Positions 9,782 through 18,455 of a stretch of 64,000 nucleotides of DNA are shown here, piece after piece. The notes under the pieces are model-generated. The model saw only the letters and a program-made list of their open reading frames with translations, searched no databases and was not told where the DNA came from. The position numbers and the translations under genes were made by a program. Each line of letters opens with the position of its first letter. The stretch's first letter is position 1. Location: contig NZ_QPJU01000007.1 in NCBI RefSeq assembly GCF_003337425.1, forward strand, positions 62,001 to 126,000, given 5' to 3'. Origin of the DNA: Extensimonas vulgaris. Lineage in GTDB: Bacteria > Pseudomonadota > Gammaproteobacteria > Burkholderiales > Burkholderiaceae_C.

Positions 9782-10963
9782 TCAGCCAAGCAGGGTTTGC
9801 GCGATGATGTTGCGCTGCACTTCGTTCGTGCCGCCGTAAATCGTGGTTTTGCGCATGTTGAAATAGTTGGGCGCGAGCGGCGCGTTGCCTCGCACGCCGC
9901 CGGGGAAGTCGCCTTGCCAGCCCGCGTCCATGGCTTCGAAGATGTAGGGCAGGCTGTAGGGGCCGGCGGCAAGCATCATGAGCTCGGTGTAGCGCTGCTG
10001 AATCTCGCTGCCGCGGATTTTCAACAGGCCCGCGATGTCGAGTGCGTTTTTGCCCGATTTCTCGGCGCTGAGCACGCGCAGCACCAGCATCTCGAGCGCC
10101 ACGATCTCGACCTCGAGCAGCGCGATCTGGTCCCGAAAACGCACGTCCTCCCACACGCCCTCGGCTTTGGCGATGCGCTTGAGGCGCTCGAGCTCGCGTT
10201 TGCTGCGGTTGACGTCGGCGATGTTGGTGCGTTCGTGGCTCAACAAGTGCTTGGCATAGGTCCAGCCCTTGTTTTCCTCACCAATGCGGTTTTCGACGGG
10301 CACTTCGACATTGTCGAGAAACACGTCGTTGACCTCGCACTCGCCATCGAGCAGCCGGATCGGGCGTACCGACACGCCGGGCGACTTCATGTCGATGAGC
10401 AAAAAGCTGATGCCCGCCTGGGGCTTGGCCGTGGGGTCGGTGCGCACGAGGCAGAACATCCAGTCGCCGTATTGGCCCAGCGTGGTCCAGGTTTTTTGCC
10501 CGTTGACGATGTATTTGTCGCCCTTGCGCTCGGCGCGCGTGCGCAGCGACGCCAAGTCCGAGCCCGCGCCCGGCTCGCTGTAACCCTGGCTCCACCAGAC
10601 CTCGCCGCTCGCGATGCCGGGCAGAAAGCGCTGCTGTTGCTCGGGCGTTCCAAAAGCCATGATCACGGGCGCGACCATCACCGGCCCGAAAGGGACGATG
10701 CGCGGTGCCCCGGCGCGTGCGCACTCTTCTTCGAACAAATGTTTTTGCACCGCATTCCAGCCTGGGCCGCCGAACTGCTTGGGCCAGCCATAGCCGAGCC
10801 AGCCTTTTTTGCCCAAAATCTTGGCCCAGCCTTGCATATCGTCGCGCGTCAGGCGCAGCGCGTTGTGCACTTTGTAGGCAATTTCCGGCGGCAGGTGGGC
10901 ACGCACCCAGGCGCGTACCTCTGCGCGAAACGCCTGCTCTTCAGGGGTGAATGCAAGATCCAT
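9782..10963 (-). CDS. Acyl-CoA dehydrogenase, large subunit (PimC-like)
   Basis: A 393-residue acyl-CoA dehydrogenase. Visible family features are the N-terminal helical domain starting MDLAFTPEEQ, the FAD/substrate loop WSQGYSEPGAGSDLASL, a helix-rich C-terminal domain and the ending YGGTNEVQRNIIAQTLLG, which carries the usual TNE(V/I)QR signature. It is the promoter-proximal member of a two-gene unit with the gene at 8655-9770. The full length and intact signatures suggest it is the catalytic partner. The substrate cannot be read from sequence; PimC-like is a family-level assignment. Confidence 0.92.
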   Translation of the reverse strand: MDLAFTPEEQAFRAEVRAWVRAHLPPEIAYKVHNALRLTRDDMQGWAKILGKKGWLGYGWPKQFGGPGWNAVQKHLFEEECARAGAPRIVPFGPVMVAPVIMAFGTPEQQQRFLPGIASGEVWWSQGYSEPGAGSDLASLRTRAERKGDKYIVNGQKTWTTLGQYGDWMFCLVRTDPTAKPQAGISFLLIDMKSPGVSVRPIRLLDGECEVNDVFLDNVEVPVENRIGEENKGWTYAKHLLSHERTNIADVNRSKRELERLKRIAKAEGVWEDVRFRDQIALLEVEIVALEMLVLRVLSAEKSGKNALDIAGLLKIRGSEIQQRYTELMMLAAGPYSLPYIFEAMDAGWQGDFPGGVRGNAPLAPNYFNMRKTTIYGGTNEVQRNIIAQTLLG

Positions 10964-11089
10964 GGGGTTTGACTCCTTTGCTCATCGAGCCTGCGGTTTT
11001 AGCACGACTGTGCGCTTTTGCTTGTCCAGCGGGCGACAAAAAGGGAGCACCACCATGCGCTGCGGCCACCCTGGGATAATCGCGCCCCC

Positions 11090-11671
11090 ATGAAAAATAT
11101 CGTGATCCTGATCTCGGGCGCGGGCTCGAACATGCAGGCCATCGTGCGTGCGGCGCAGCAAGAGCGCTGGGAGCAGCGCCTGGGCGCGCGCGTGGCAGCG
11201 GTGCTCAGCAACCGGCCCGAGGCGCCAGGCCTGGCCTGGGCGCGCGCACAAGGGCTCGCTACCGAGGTGATCGCGCACCAGGGTTTTGCCTGCCGCGAGG
11301 ACTTCGATGCCGCGCTGCAGGCGCGCATCGACCGCTACGCGCCCGCGCTCGTGGTGCTCGCGGGCTTCATGCGCATCCTGACGCCGGGCTTCGTCGCGCA
11401 CTACGCGGGGCGGCTCGTGAACATCCACCCCTCGCTGTTGCCGGCCTTCAGCGGCCTCAACACGCACGAGCGCGCCATTGCCGCGGGCTGCAAATTTGCC
11501 GGCGCCACCGTGCACCTGGTCACGGCCGAGCTCGATACCGGCCCCATCCTCGAGCAGGCCGTGGTGCCGATTTTGCCGGGCGACGACGCCGCAGCGCTGT
11601 GCGCGCGCGTGCTCTCGCAAGAGCACCTGATCTACCCGCGCGCGATTGCGCAATTGCTTTCGAAAATGTAG
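11090..11671 (+). CDS. purN: Phosphoribosylglycinamide formyltransferase
   Basis: A 193-residue GART enzyme that transfers the formyl group of 10-formyl-THF to GAR in purine synthesis. The catalytic triad is visible: Asn111 and His113 in LVNIHPSLLPAF and Asp149 in AELDTGPI. The N-terminus KNIVILISGAGSN binds the phosphoribosyl end. The ATG at 11090 is chosen because it gives the family N-terminus directly. The last codons and the TAG stop (11669-11671) lie inside a mini-repeat copy, so the C-terminus appears to have been set by the repeat. Confidence 0.96.
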   Translation: MKNIVILISGAGSNMQAIVRAAQQERWEQRLGARVAAVLSNRPEAPGLAWARAQGLATEVIAHQGFACREDFDAALQARIDRYAPALVVLAGFMRILTPGFVAHYAGRLVNIHPSLLPAFSGLNTHERAIAAGCKFAGATVHLVTAELDTGPILEQAVVPILPGDDAAALCARVLSQEHLIYPRAIAQLLSKM

Positions 11672-11713
11672 CTGCTTGCGATTGATGAGTAAGCGCTAAA
11701 GCCCGATTTGACT
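11661..11713. repeat. Mini-repeat overlapping the purN stop codon
   Basis: The pattern TAGCTGCTTGCG, then GAGTAAGCGCTAAAGCCCGATTTG is a near-complete member of the AGCTGCTTGCGC family. The TAG that opens it is the purN stop. It occupies most of the space between purN and rsmB. Confidence 0.8.
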
Positions 11714-11754
11714 CCTATTTTTTGCTGCCCCAACAGGGTGAGCCCAACTGCCTT

Positions 11755-13026
11755 ATGCACCCCAAAGCCTTGCTGGACACCTGCGCCGAGCTCGTGCGCC
11801 GCACCCTGACGTTCGAGCACCCGGCCGATGCCGTGGTGTCGCGCTTTTTTCGCGAGCACCGCAACCTGGGCCCGCGCGAGCGCGCGACGCTGGCCGAGAC
11901 CGTCTATGCCGTGCTGCGCAAAAAGCTGCTGTTCGAATACTTCGCGCGCTCGGGCTCGGGCCCCAAGGAGCGGCGCCTGGCGATTTTGGGCTTCCATGGC
12001 CCGCGCGACTTTCTCTACAGCGCCTTGAACATGCAGGAGAAAAGCTGGCTCGAAGCGTGCAATGCAGTCGATCCCGCAGATTTGCTCGAGCCGCACCGCC
12101 ACAACCTGCCCGAATGGATCGCGCAGCCGCTCAAAGCGCAACTCGGCGCCGAGTTTTGGCCGCTGGCGCAGAGCCTGCTGCAGACCGCGCCGCTCGACTT
12201 GCGCGTCAACGTTTTGAAGGAAAAACGCGAACAAGTGCAGGCGGAGCTTGCACAAGCAGCTATTGAATCGGTAGTTACGCCGTATTCTCCCTGGGGCTTG
12301 CGCGTGCAAGGCAAGCCCGTGCTCGCGCGGCTGCCGGCGTTCGAGCGCGGCGCCTTCGAGGTGCAGGACGAAGGCTCGCAATTGCTTGCGCTGCTGCTGG
12401 ACGCGCGCCGCGGCGAGATGGTGGTCGATTTTTGTGCGGGCGCGGGCGGCAAGACGCTCGCGCTGGGCGCGGCCATGCGCAACACGGGGCGGCTCTATGC
12501 CTTCGACGTGTCAGCGCACCGGCTCGAAGCGCTCAAGCCGCGGCTCGCGCGCAGCGGGCTCTCAAACGTGCACCCGGTGGCGATCGCGCACGAGCGCGAC
12601 GAGCGCATCAAACGCCTGGCGGGCAAGATCGACCGTGTGCTCGTCGATGCGCCATGCTCGGGCCTGGGCACGCTGCGGCGCAACCCGGACTTGAAGTGGC
12701 GCCAGTCGCCGCAGAGCGTGCAGGAGCTCACGCTCAAGCAGACCGCGATCCTCGCGAGCGCGGCGCGGCTGCTCAAGCCCGGCGGGCGCCTGGTCTATGC
12801 GACCTGCAGCCTGCTGCGCGAGGAAAACGAGGCCATCGCCGAGGCTTTCGGCGCCGCGCATCCTGAATTTGCACCGCTCGACACGGGCGAGTTGCTCGAG
12901 CAGCTCAAGCTGGCGCAGGGCAGGGCGCTGTGCAGCGGCGGCGCCACGGGCTCGGCCTACCTGCGCCTGTGGCCGCACAAGCACCAGACCGACGGTTTTT
13001 TTGCTGCGGTGTGGACGCGCCAGTGA
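11755..13026 (+). CDS. rsmB: 16S rRNA (cytosine-C5) methyltransferase, RsmB/Sun type
   Basis: A 423-residue SAM-dependent RNA methyltransferase of the NOL1/NOP2/Sun family. It shows SAM motif I DFCAGAGGKT (225-234), the cysteine-bearing DAPCSG (Cys301) and the catalytic YATCSLL (Cys351). The N-terminal ~150 residues form the family's RNA-binding region. The ATG at 11755 is preferred over a TTG 33 bases upstream, which lies next to the repeat. A mini-repeat copy at 12251-12285 is translated in frame as part of ELAQAAIESVV, just before the catalytic domain. The exact target (C967 for RsmB) is inferred from family similarity. Confidence 0.9.
   Translation: MHPKALLDTCAELVRRTLTFEHPADAVVSRFFREHRNLGPRERATLAETVYAVLRKKLLFEYFARSGSGPKERRLAILGFHGPRDFLYSALNMQEKSWLEACNAVDPADLLEPHRHNLPEWIAQPLKAQLGAEFWPLAQSLLQTAPLDLRVNVLKEKREQVQAELAQAAIESVVTPYSPWGLRVQGKPVLARLPAFERGAFEVQDEGSQLLALLLDARRGEMVVDFCAGAGGKTLALGAAMRNTGRLYAFDVSAHRLEALKPRLARSGLSNVHPVAIAHERDERIKRLAGKIDRVLVDAPCSGLGTLRRNPDLKWRQSPQSVQELTLKQTAILASAARLLKPGGRLVYATCSLLREENEAIAEAFGAAHPEFAPLDTGELLEQLKLAQGRALCSGGATGSAYLRLWPHKHQTDGFFAAVWTRQ
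12251..12285. repeat. In-frame mini-repeat inside rsmB
   Basis: Contains CACAAGCAGCTATTGAATCGG, the reverse form of the AGCTGCTTG mini-repeat. It is translated as part of a surface-type linker between the N-terminal and catalytic domains. Confidence 0.65.
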
Positions 13027-13214
13027 GGGCGCAAAGAGAGACGGCCGTGCGTGAGCGTGCGCGGCGCCAGCGCTGTCACCATGGTTTTCACGCATGGCGC
13101 ACTGGAGATGCCTCCCTACAATAGGGCCACCCGCGCCGCGCAATTGCGGCGCGGGTGCGGTTTGCCTCTGCGTGCGCGGAGGATGCCGCGGGGCAATGTT
13201 TGTTTTGGAGTGTT

Positions 13215-14405
13215 ATGTCTTTTGTGGATGGGGCTGCGTTCAGCGCAGCCATTGACTGGCTGGGCCACGGCCTGTGGCATTTTTCCTGGTGGCAAATCGT
13301 TCTTTACACGCTGGCGACCACGCATGTGACCATCGTCGCCGTCACCGTGTTTTTGCACCGCGCGCAGGCGCACCGCGCGCTCGATCTGCATCCGATTCCC
13401 GCGCATTTTTTCCGATTTTGGCTTTGGCTCGGCACGGGCATGGTCACCAAACAATGGGTGGCGATCCACCGCAAGCACCACGCCAAGTGCGAAACGCCCG
13501 ACGATCCGCACAGCCCGCAAACGCGCGGGCTCGATGCCGTGCTCTGGCGCGGCGCCGAGCTGTACCGGGCCGAGGTGAAAAATGAGGAAACCCTGCGCAA
13601 GTTCGGCCACGGCACGCCCGACGACTGGGTCGAGCGCCACCTCTACAGCCGCTACACCTGGCAGGGCGTGGGGCTGATGCTGCTGCTCGATCTGGCGCTC
13701 TTTGGCGCCATCGGCGCGGCAGTGTGGGCCGTGCAGATGGTGTGGATTCCATTCTGGGCGGCAGGCGTGGTCAACGGCGTGGGCCATTTTTGGGGCTATC
13801 GCAATTTCGAGTCACCCGACGCAAGCACCAATCTGGTGCCATGGGGCCTGGTGATCGGCGGCGAGGAGCTGCACAACAACCACCACACTTACCCGACGGC
13901 GGCCAAGTTCGCGGTCAAGCCGTATGAGTTCGACCTGGGTTGGTGTTACATCTGGCTGCTGCAAAGACTCGGCTGGGCCACCGTGAAAAAGGTGCCGCCG
14001 CGGCTGCGTTTCGGCGCCGTGCGCCCTGTGGCCGACGAAAAAACACTGGAGGCGCTGATTGCAAACCGCTACGAGGTCATGGCACGCTATGCCCGCAGTA
14101 TGCGCCGCGAGTTCGAGCGCCTGCAGCCCGACGCTTCGCTGCGCACGGTGCGCCGCTGGCTGCACCGCGACATCGAGAAGCTGCCCGCCGCGGCGCTGCC
14201 GCAGCTTGCCAAGGCGCGCGCCGCGCACCCGGCGCTCGACCAAATGCTCACCATGCGGGAGGAGCTGCGCCAACTGTGGCTCAGCACCACGCACACGCGC
14301 GCGCAGCTCACGGCCGAGTTGCAGGCCTGGTGCCGCCGCGCCGAAGACAGCGGCATCGCCGCGCTGCGCGACTTTGCGCTGCGCCTGCGTGCCGTGCGTG
14401 CCTGA
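13215..14405 (+). CDS. Acyl-CoA / fatty acid desaturase with C-terminal extension
   Basis: A membrane diiron desaturase of 396 residues. The three histidine boxes are at HRAQAH (48-53), HRKHH (85-89) and HNNHH (220-224), with hydrophobic segments at about 26-46, 62-80 and 150-190. This arrangement matches bacterial delta-9 type acyl-lipid/acyl-CoA desaturases. After the third box, residues 250-396 form a charged helical extension rich in Arg and Glu that is not part of the catalytic core. The ATG at 13215 has GGAG five bases upstream. A strong terminator follows at 14432. The double-bond position is an inference from the family. Confidence 0.92.
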   Translation: MSFVDGAAFSAAIDWLGHGLWHFSWWQIVLYTLATTHVTIVAVTVFLHRAQAHRALDLHPIPAHFFRFWLWLGTGMVTKQWVAIHRKHHAKCETPDDPHSPQTRGLDAVLWRGAELYRAEVKNEETLRKFGHGTPDDWVERHLYSRYTWQGVGLMLLLDLALFGAIGAAVWAVQMVWIPFWAAGVVNGVGHFWGYRNFESPDASTNLVPWGLVIGGEELHNNHHTYPTAAKFAVKPYEFDLGWCYIWLLQRLGWATVKKVPPRLRFGAVRPVADEKTLEALIANRYEVMARYARSMRREFERLQPDASLRTVRRWLHRDIEKLPAAALPQLAKARAAHPALDQMLTMREELRQLWLSTTHTRAQLTAELQAWCRRAEDSGIAALRDFALRLRAVRA

Positions 14406-14431
14406 GGCGCCGCATATCCATATCCCATAAA

Positions 14432-14466
14432 AAAATCCGCCCGGCACCTTGGCGCCGGGCGGATTT
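14432..14466. terminator. Bidirectional terminator between desaturase and rpmG
   Basis: The inverted repeat AAAATCCGCCCGGC / GCCGGGCGGATTTT has a 7-8 base loop, an A tract on the left and a T tract on the right. It serves the convergent desaturase (plus) and rpmB-rpmG (minus) units. Confidence 0.9.
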
Positions 14467-14498
14467 TCGTGCGACTGAAAAAGCGGCTTTGCAGCGGC

Positions 14499-14669
14499 TT
14501 ACTTCAGCTTGGTTTCCTTGTATTCGACGTGCTTGCGCGCCTTGGGATCGAATTTCATGATCACCATTTTGTCGGGCGTGGTCTTTTTGTTTTTGGTCGT
14601 GGTGTAGAAGTGGCCGGTACCCGCAGTGGATTCCAGCTTGATTTTGTCGCGTCCGCCTTTGCTTGCCAT
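14499..14669 (-). CDS. rpmG: 50S ribosomal protein L33
   Basis: A 56-residue ribosomal protein starting [14 protein letters not shown] and ending YKETKLK, with the L33 core [12 protein letters not shown]. It has no cysteine pairs, so it is the zinc-free form. It follows rpmB after 15 bp, the standard rpmB-rpmG arrangement. An AAGGAGAGAGC-type ribosome site precedes the ATG on the minus strand. Confidence 0.97.
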   Translation of the reverse strand: MASKGGRDKIKLESTAGTGHFYTTTKNKKTTPDKMVIMKFDPKARKHVEYKETKLK

Positions 14670-14684
14670 GGTGCTCTCTCCTTC

Positions 14685-14918
14685 TTAAGCCTGGCCGCGT
14701 GCACGCAGGTCTGCAAGCACGGCATCGATGCCCTTCTTGTCGATCAGGCGCAAGGCCGCGTTGGTGATGCGCAGGCGCACCCAGCGGTTTTCGCTCTCGA
14801 CCCAGAAACGGCGGTATTGCAGGTTCGGCAGGAACCGGCGCTTGGTTTTGTTGTTGGCGTGGGAGACATTGTTTCCCACCATGGGCTTTTTGCCCGTTAC
14901 GTCGCAAACGCGTGCCAT
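14685..14918 (-). CDS. rpmB: 50S ribosomal protein L28
   Basis: A 77-residue ribosomal protein: [12 protein letters not shown] at the N-terminus, then [17 protein letters not shown] and [17 protein letters not shown]. The ATG at 14918 is preceded by a GAGTGTCCTC leader; a longer in-frame reading to 14984 is not supported by the family. It is first in the leftward rpmB-rpmG unit. A TAAAAT that could serve as its -10 lies at 15077-15082 on the minus strand, but no clear -35 is visible. Confidence 0.97.
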   Translation of the reverse strand: MARVCDVTGKKPMVGNNVSHANNKTKRRFLPNLQYRRFWVESENRWVRLRITNAALRLIDKKGIDAVLADLRARGQA

Positions 14919-15164
14919 GAGGACACTCCGATATCGATCACGGCCGCTGCAGCTGCCAAGAAAACCATGCGCCTGTGCGCCCATTTTCTTGCTGTGCCTG
15001 CGGCCTCACCTCGCCAGAAAGGGTGGCGGTAACCCTATTTGCCTTGTTTCCTATGCTGGATTCGGCAAAGCCGGCTATTTTAGCCGATGATTTGGGTCAG
15101 AAGAAGGCGCAAAAGAAGGTTCAAAGGCTCAGAAAGGACATTTCTATTTTGCGTTGACCGGCTG

Positions 15165-15416
15165 CTAGCGCCAGGCTTCGTCGTTCGCGGCCAGGCGCTC
15201 CAGTTCTGCGCACACGTCAGCCATACGCCCGGTGATGGCGAAACGGGCTTCGTTTGCCGTGCAACTGTTGGGCCGAAAAATGCGCACGCAGCCTGGGGCT
15301 ACGCGAAAGCGACGCGATTCTTGCAGCGCAGGCGTCGCAAGCGGCCGCTTGTGTCGCAAGGAAAGCAGGAAGAGACGCTGGATCAAAGTGCTGAGGGTGA
15401 GCAGGGCGATTCCCAT
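15165..15416 (-). CDS. Small conserved hypothetical protein
   Basis: An 83-residue reading frame starting MGIALLTLSTL with GGAG about 7 bases upstream of its ATG (15416). The N-terminal ~20 residues are hydrophobic. The C-terminal half reads as a small basic domain ending FAITGRMADVCAELERLAANDEAWR in two overlapping blocks; I recall similar endings in unnamed Comamonadaceae proteins. A start 12 or 135 bases further upstream is possible but has no ribosome site. It lies between rpmB and lexA, 161 bp before the R1 repeat. Function unknown. Confidence 0.55.
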   Translation of the reverse strand: MGIALLTLSTLIQRLFLLSLRHKRPLATPALQESRRFRVAPGCVRIFRPNSCTANEARFAITGRMADVCAELERLAANDEAWR

Positions 15417-15576
15417 GTGAAACTCCATGAAAGAGGTTGGACACAGGCAGGATTGCGACAGACGCGAAACTGGCTCCTCAGGGTCGGCAACAGGATGGAA
15501 TATGCGCAAAACTTGCGTGCGCGACCATTCCTCTTGCCAGACGCCCGCCACCTGAGGATGCCGGCAGAATCGGCGC

Positions 15577-15740
15577 TAGTGCAGTGTTTGATGCTTGATG
15601 CGACCAATAAAACTGATGAATTTTTGGTCTGGGCAAGGCGCAAACCGCAGCGATACCGGGTGGTATCGCGAGGATTTGCAACGCGGCCCAGGCCGAAAAG
15701 ACGCGGTTTTATGTCGCAGATAGCGTCGAACACTGCACTA
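15577..15740. repeat. Palindromic repeat family R1, copy B (164 bp)
   Basis: The same 164-bp element as at 783-946, with only three differences by eye (161/164). Here it is flanked by CTAG on both sides. Its right-hand terminal TAG on the minus strand is the stop codon of lexA, so the element abuts the lexA coding end with no gap. Confidence 0.92.
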
Positions 15741-16412
15741 GTTGAGCAAGGTGTTGCGTATCAGCCCCACGGCCAGCCCTTCGATCTCGAAAGGTTCGCC
15801 GGGCTGGACGGTGATGACGGGGTAGTCAGGGTTTTCTGGGAGCAGCTCGATCTGGTCGGCGCTGCGGCGCAGGCGTTTGACCGTGACCTCGTCGCCCAAG
15901 CGCGCGACGACGATCTGGCCGTTGCGGACGTCGCGCGTGGCTTGCACGGCGAGCAGGTCGCCGTCGAGGATGCCTGCGTCGCGCATGGACATGCCGCGCA
16001 CTTTGAGCAGGTAGTCAGGCCTGCGCGCGAACAATGTGGGCTCCACCGCGTACGTGCGGTCGATGTGCTCTTGCGCCAGAATCGGCGAGCCTGCGGCGAC
16101 GCGGCCGACCAGCGGCAGCACGAGTTGCGCGAGCTCTGCGATTGGCAGGTTGAACTGCTTGCCACGTGCGGCGTTGAGGTGGCGCATGGCCTCGCCGCGC
16201 AGGCGGATGCCGCGCGAGGTGCCGCTGACGAGCTCGATCACGCCCTTGCGCGCCAGCGCCTGCAGGTGCTCTTCAGCCGCGTTGGCGGACTTGAAGCCCA
16301 GCTCAGCGGCGATTTCCGCGCGCGTGGGCGGGGCCCCGGTTTGCGCCATGACGCGTTGAATCAGGTCGAAGACCTGCTGCTGGCGCGCAGTGAGTTTGGG
16401 TTGGTCGGACAT
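15738..16412 (-). CDS. lexA: LexA repressor (SOS regulator)
   Basis: A 224-residue S24 autoprotease-repressor. The N-terminal winged helix contains [20 protein letters not shown] (about 28-47). The self-cleavage bond is Ala107-Gly108 in GRVAAGSP, and the catalytic dyad is Ser142 (RGMSMRD) and Lys179 (VTVKRL). The ATG at 16412 has GGAG six bases upstream. Two LexA boxes lie at 16578-16612, beyond a 78-bp palindromic repeat (R3) that lengthens the leader. The stop codon TAG is formed by the end of repeat R1 copy B. Confidence 0.97.
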   Translation of the reverse strand: MSDQPKLTARQQQVFDLIQRVMAQTGAPPTRAEIAAELGFKSANAAEEHLQALARKGVIELVSGTSRGIRLRGEAMRHLNAARGKQFNLPIAELAQLVLPLVGRVAAGSPILAQEHIDRTYAVEPTLFARRPDYLLKVRGMSMRDAGILDGDLLAVQATRDVRNGQIVVARLGDEVTVKRLRRSADQIELLPENPDYPVITVQPGEPFEIEGLAVGLIRNTLLN

Positions 16413-16437
16413 CAGTGGCTCCACGAAAATGGGTCTG

Positions 16438-16515
16438 GACTTACGCAAACAAGGATGCAGCAAAGTGCTTTGCCATTGGGGCGTGCGCCTTGCCTGACCC
16501 CGATTTGCGTAAGTC
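16438..16515. repeat. Inverted repeat family R3, copy A (78 bp)
   Basis: Starts GACTTACGCAA and ends TTGCGTAAGTC, an 11-bp perfect terminal inverted repeat. A second copy with 77 bp lies at 21421-21497. This copy sits in the leader of lexA between the LexA boxes and the start codon. Confidence 0.88.
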
Positions 16516-16577
16516 GTGTGGGTTTGCGAAAAATCGCAAACAGGCTCTTACAGCTATGGCACAGCGGCGAAACGAAC

Positions 16578-16612
16578 TTGTATATTTATACAGTAGCTGT
16601 ATTTTTCAACAG
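16578..16612. promoter_or_regulatory. Two tandem LexA boxes between lexA and the asparaginase gene
   Basis: The second box, 16597-16612, is CTGTATTTTTCAACAG, an exact match to the CTGT-N8-ACAG consensus known for beta- and gammaproteobacterial LexA. The first, 16578-16593, is TTGTATATTTATACAG, one base off. The centre-to-centre spacing is 19 bp. They lie 18 bp before the asparaginase GTG and about 165 bp before the lexA ATG, so either or both genes may be SOS controlled. A TTGAAA on the minus strand overlaps the second box and could be part of the lexA promoter. Confidence 0.85.
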
Positions 16613-16629
16613 TTTTTTGGAGTGCGCAA

Positions 16630-17577
16630 GTGGGGGAAGAAAAAATTGTCGTGCTGGGCACGGGCGGCACCATTGCCGGGGTGGCGCAGGCGGGCGCGGG
16701 CAGCCTCGACTACCGCGCGGCGCAGTGGGGCATAGAGCAATTGTTGGCCGCAGTGCCGGGCTTGCGCGAGACGGCTGGTTGCTCGGTGCAGTCCGAGCAG
16801 ATCGCGCAGCTCGACAGCAAGGACATGGACTTGGACACTTGGCGCCGGCTGGCGCTGCGCTGCGCCGCACTGCTGGCCGATCCGCAGGTGCGCGGCCTGG
16901 TGATTACCCACGGCACGGACACGCTTGAAGAAACCGCGTGGTTTTTGCACCAGGTGCTCGCGGCGCACAAGCCCGTGGTGCTGACCTGTGCGATGCGGCC
17001 TGCGACGGCGCCTTTCCCCGATGGGCCGCAGAATTTGCTCGATGCCGTCGCGGTGGCGCGCACGCCGGGCGCGTGCGGGGTGGTGGCCGTGGTGGCGGGC
17101 GTGATCCACGAGGCCCAATGGGTGAAAAAAGTGCACCCGTATCGCCTCGATGCTTTCAGCTCAGAGGATGTCGGGCCGCTCGGTTGGGTCGAGGAGGGCG
17201 CAGTGCGTTTGATACGAAAATGGCCGCAAACCAAGGCAAATCAAGCGCAAGCAGCTATCGAAAAAATAAACCGCTGCAGCACCTGGCCGCGCGTCGAGCT
17301 GGTGTTCAGCCACGCAGGGGCAAGCGGCGCCATCGTCGATGCGCTGGTGCAAGGCGGAGTGCAGGGCTTGGTGGTGGCGGCGACGGGCAATGGAACGGTG
17401 CACGCGGCGCTCGAAGAGGCGCTGCTGCGCGCGCAGGCGGCGGGCGTGCGCGTGCTACGCGCGACGCGCTGCAGCGAAGGACAACTACTGCCGCGGCCAG
17501 GTGATGTATTGCCCGCTGCGCCGGGGCTCTCGCCCGTCAAGGCGCGCATCACGCTGCTGCTCGACTTGCTGCCGTGA
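16630..17577 (+). CDS. Type I (cytoplasmic) L-asparaginase
   Basis: A 315-residue asparaginase that hydrolyses Asn to Asp and ammonia. The nucleophile Thr14 is in GTGGTIAG, the second catalytic pair Thr96-Asp97 is in THGTDTLEETA, and Lys166 or Lys167 completes the site. No signal peptide is visible. Translation starts at GTG (16630), with GGAG eight bases upstream. The promoter region contains two LexA boxes. A mini-repeat at 17235-17270 is translated in frame as part of QTKANQAQAAIEKIN, joining the catalytic N-domain to the C-domain. Confidence 0.9.
   Translation: MGEEKIVVLGTGGTIAGVAQAGAGSLDYRAAQWGIEQLLAAVPGLRETAGCSVQSEQIAQLDSKDMDLDTWRRLALRCAALLADPQVRGLVITHGTDTLEETAWFLHQVLAAHKPVVLTCAMRPATAPFPDGPQNLLDAVAVARTPGACGVVAVVAGVIHEAQWVKKVHPYRLDAFSSEDVGPLGWVEEGAVRLIRKWPQTKANQAQAAIEKINRCSTWPRVELVFSHAGASGAIVDALVQGGVQGLVVAATGNGTVHAALEEALLRAQAAGVRVLRATRCSEGQLLPRPGDVLPAAPGLSPVKARITLLLDLLP
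17235..17270. repeat. In-frame mini-repeat inside the asparaginase gene
   Basis: AAATCAAGCGCAAGCAGCTATCG is a close match to the reverse form of the AGCTGCTTGCGC mini-repeat. It lies in the interdomain linker and keeps the frame open. Confidence 0.75.
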
Positions 17578-17623
17578 GGATGAGGGCGAGAGGATTGGGC
17601 GGGGCCTGGTTGTTCAGCTCAGC

Positions 17624-18355
<732 letters not shown>

Positions 18356-18455
18356 CTATGAAAAAAGCGGCGACGAGCGCCCGTGCAACCAGGCGCTCCC
18401 GGCAGGAACTCCGGGCCAAGAACTCCAGGCCAGATGCGGCACCTAAAATGCGCGC

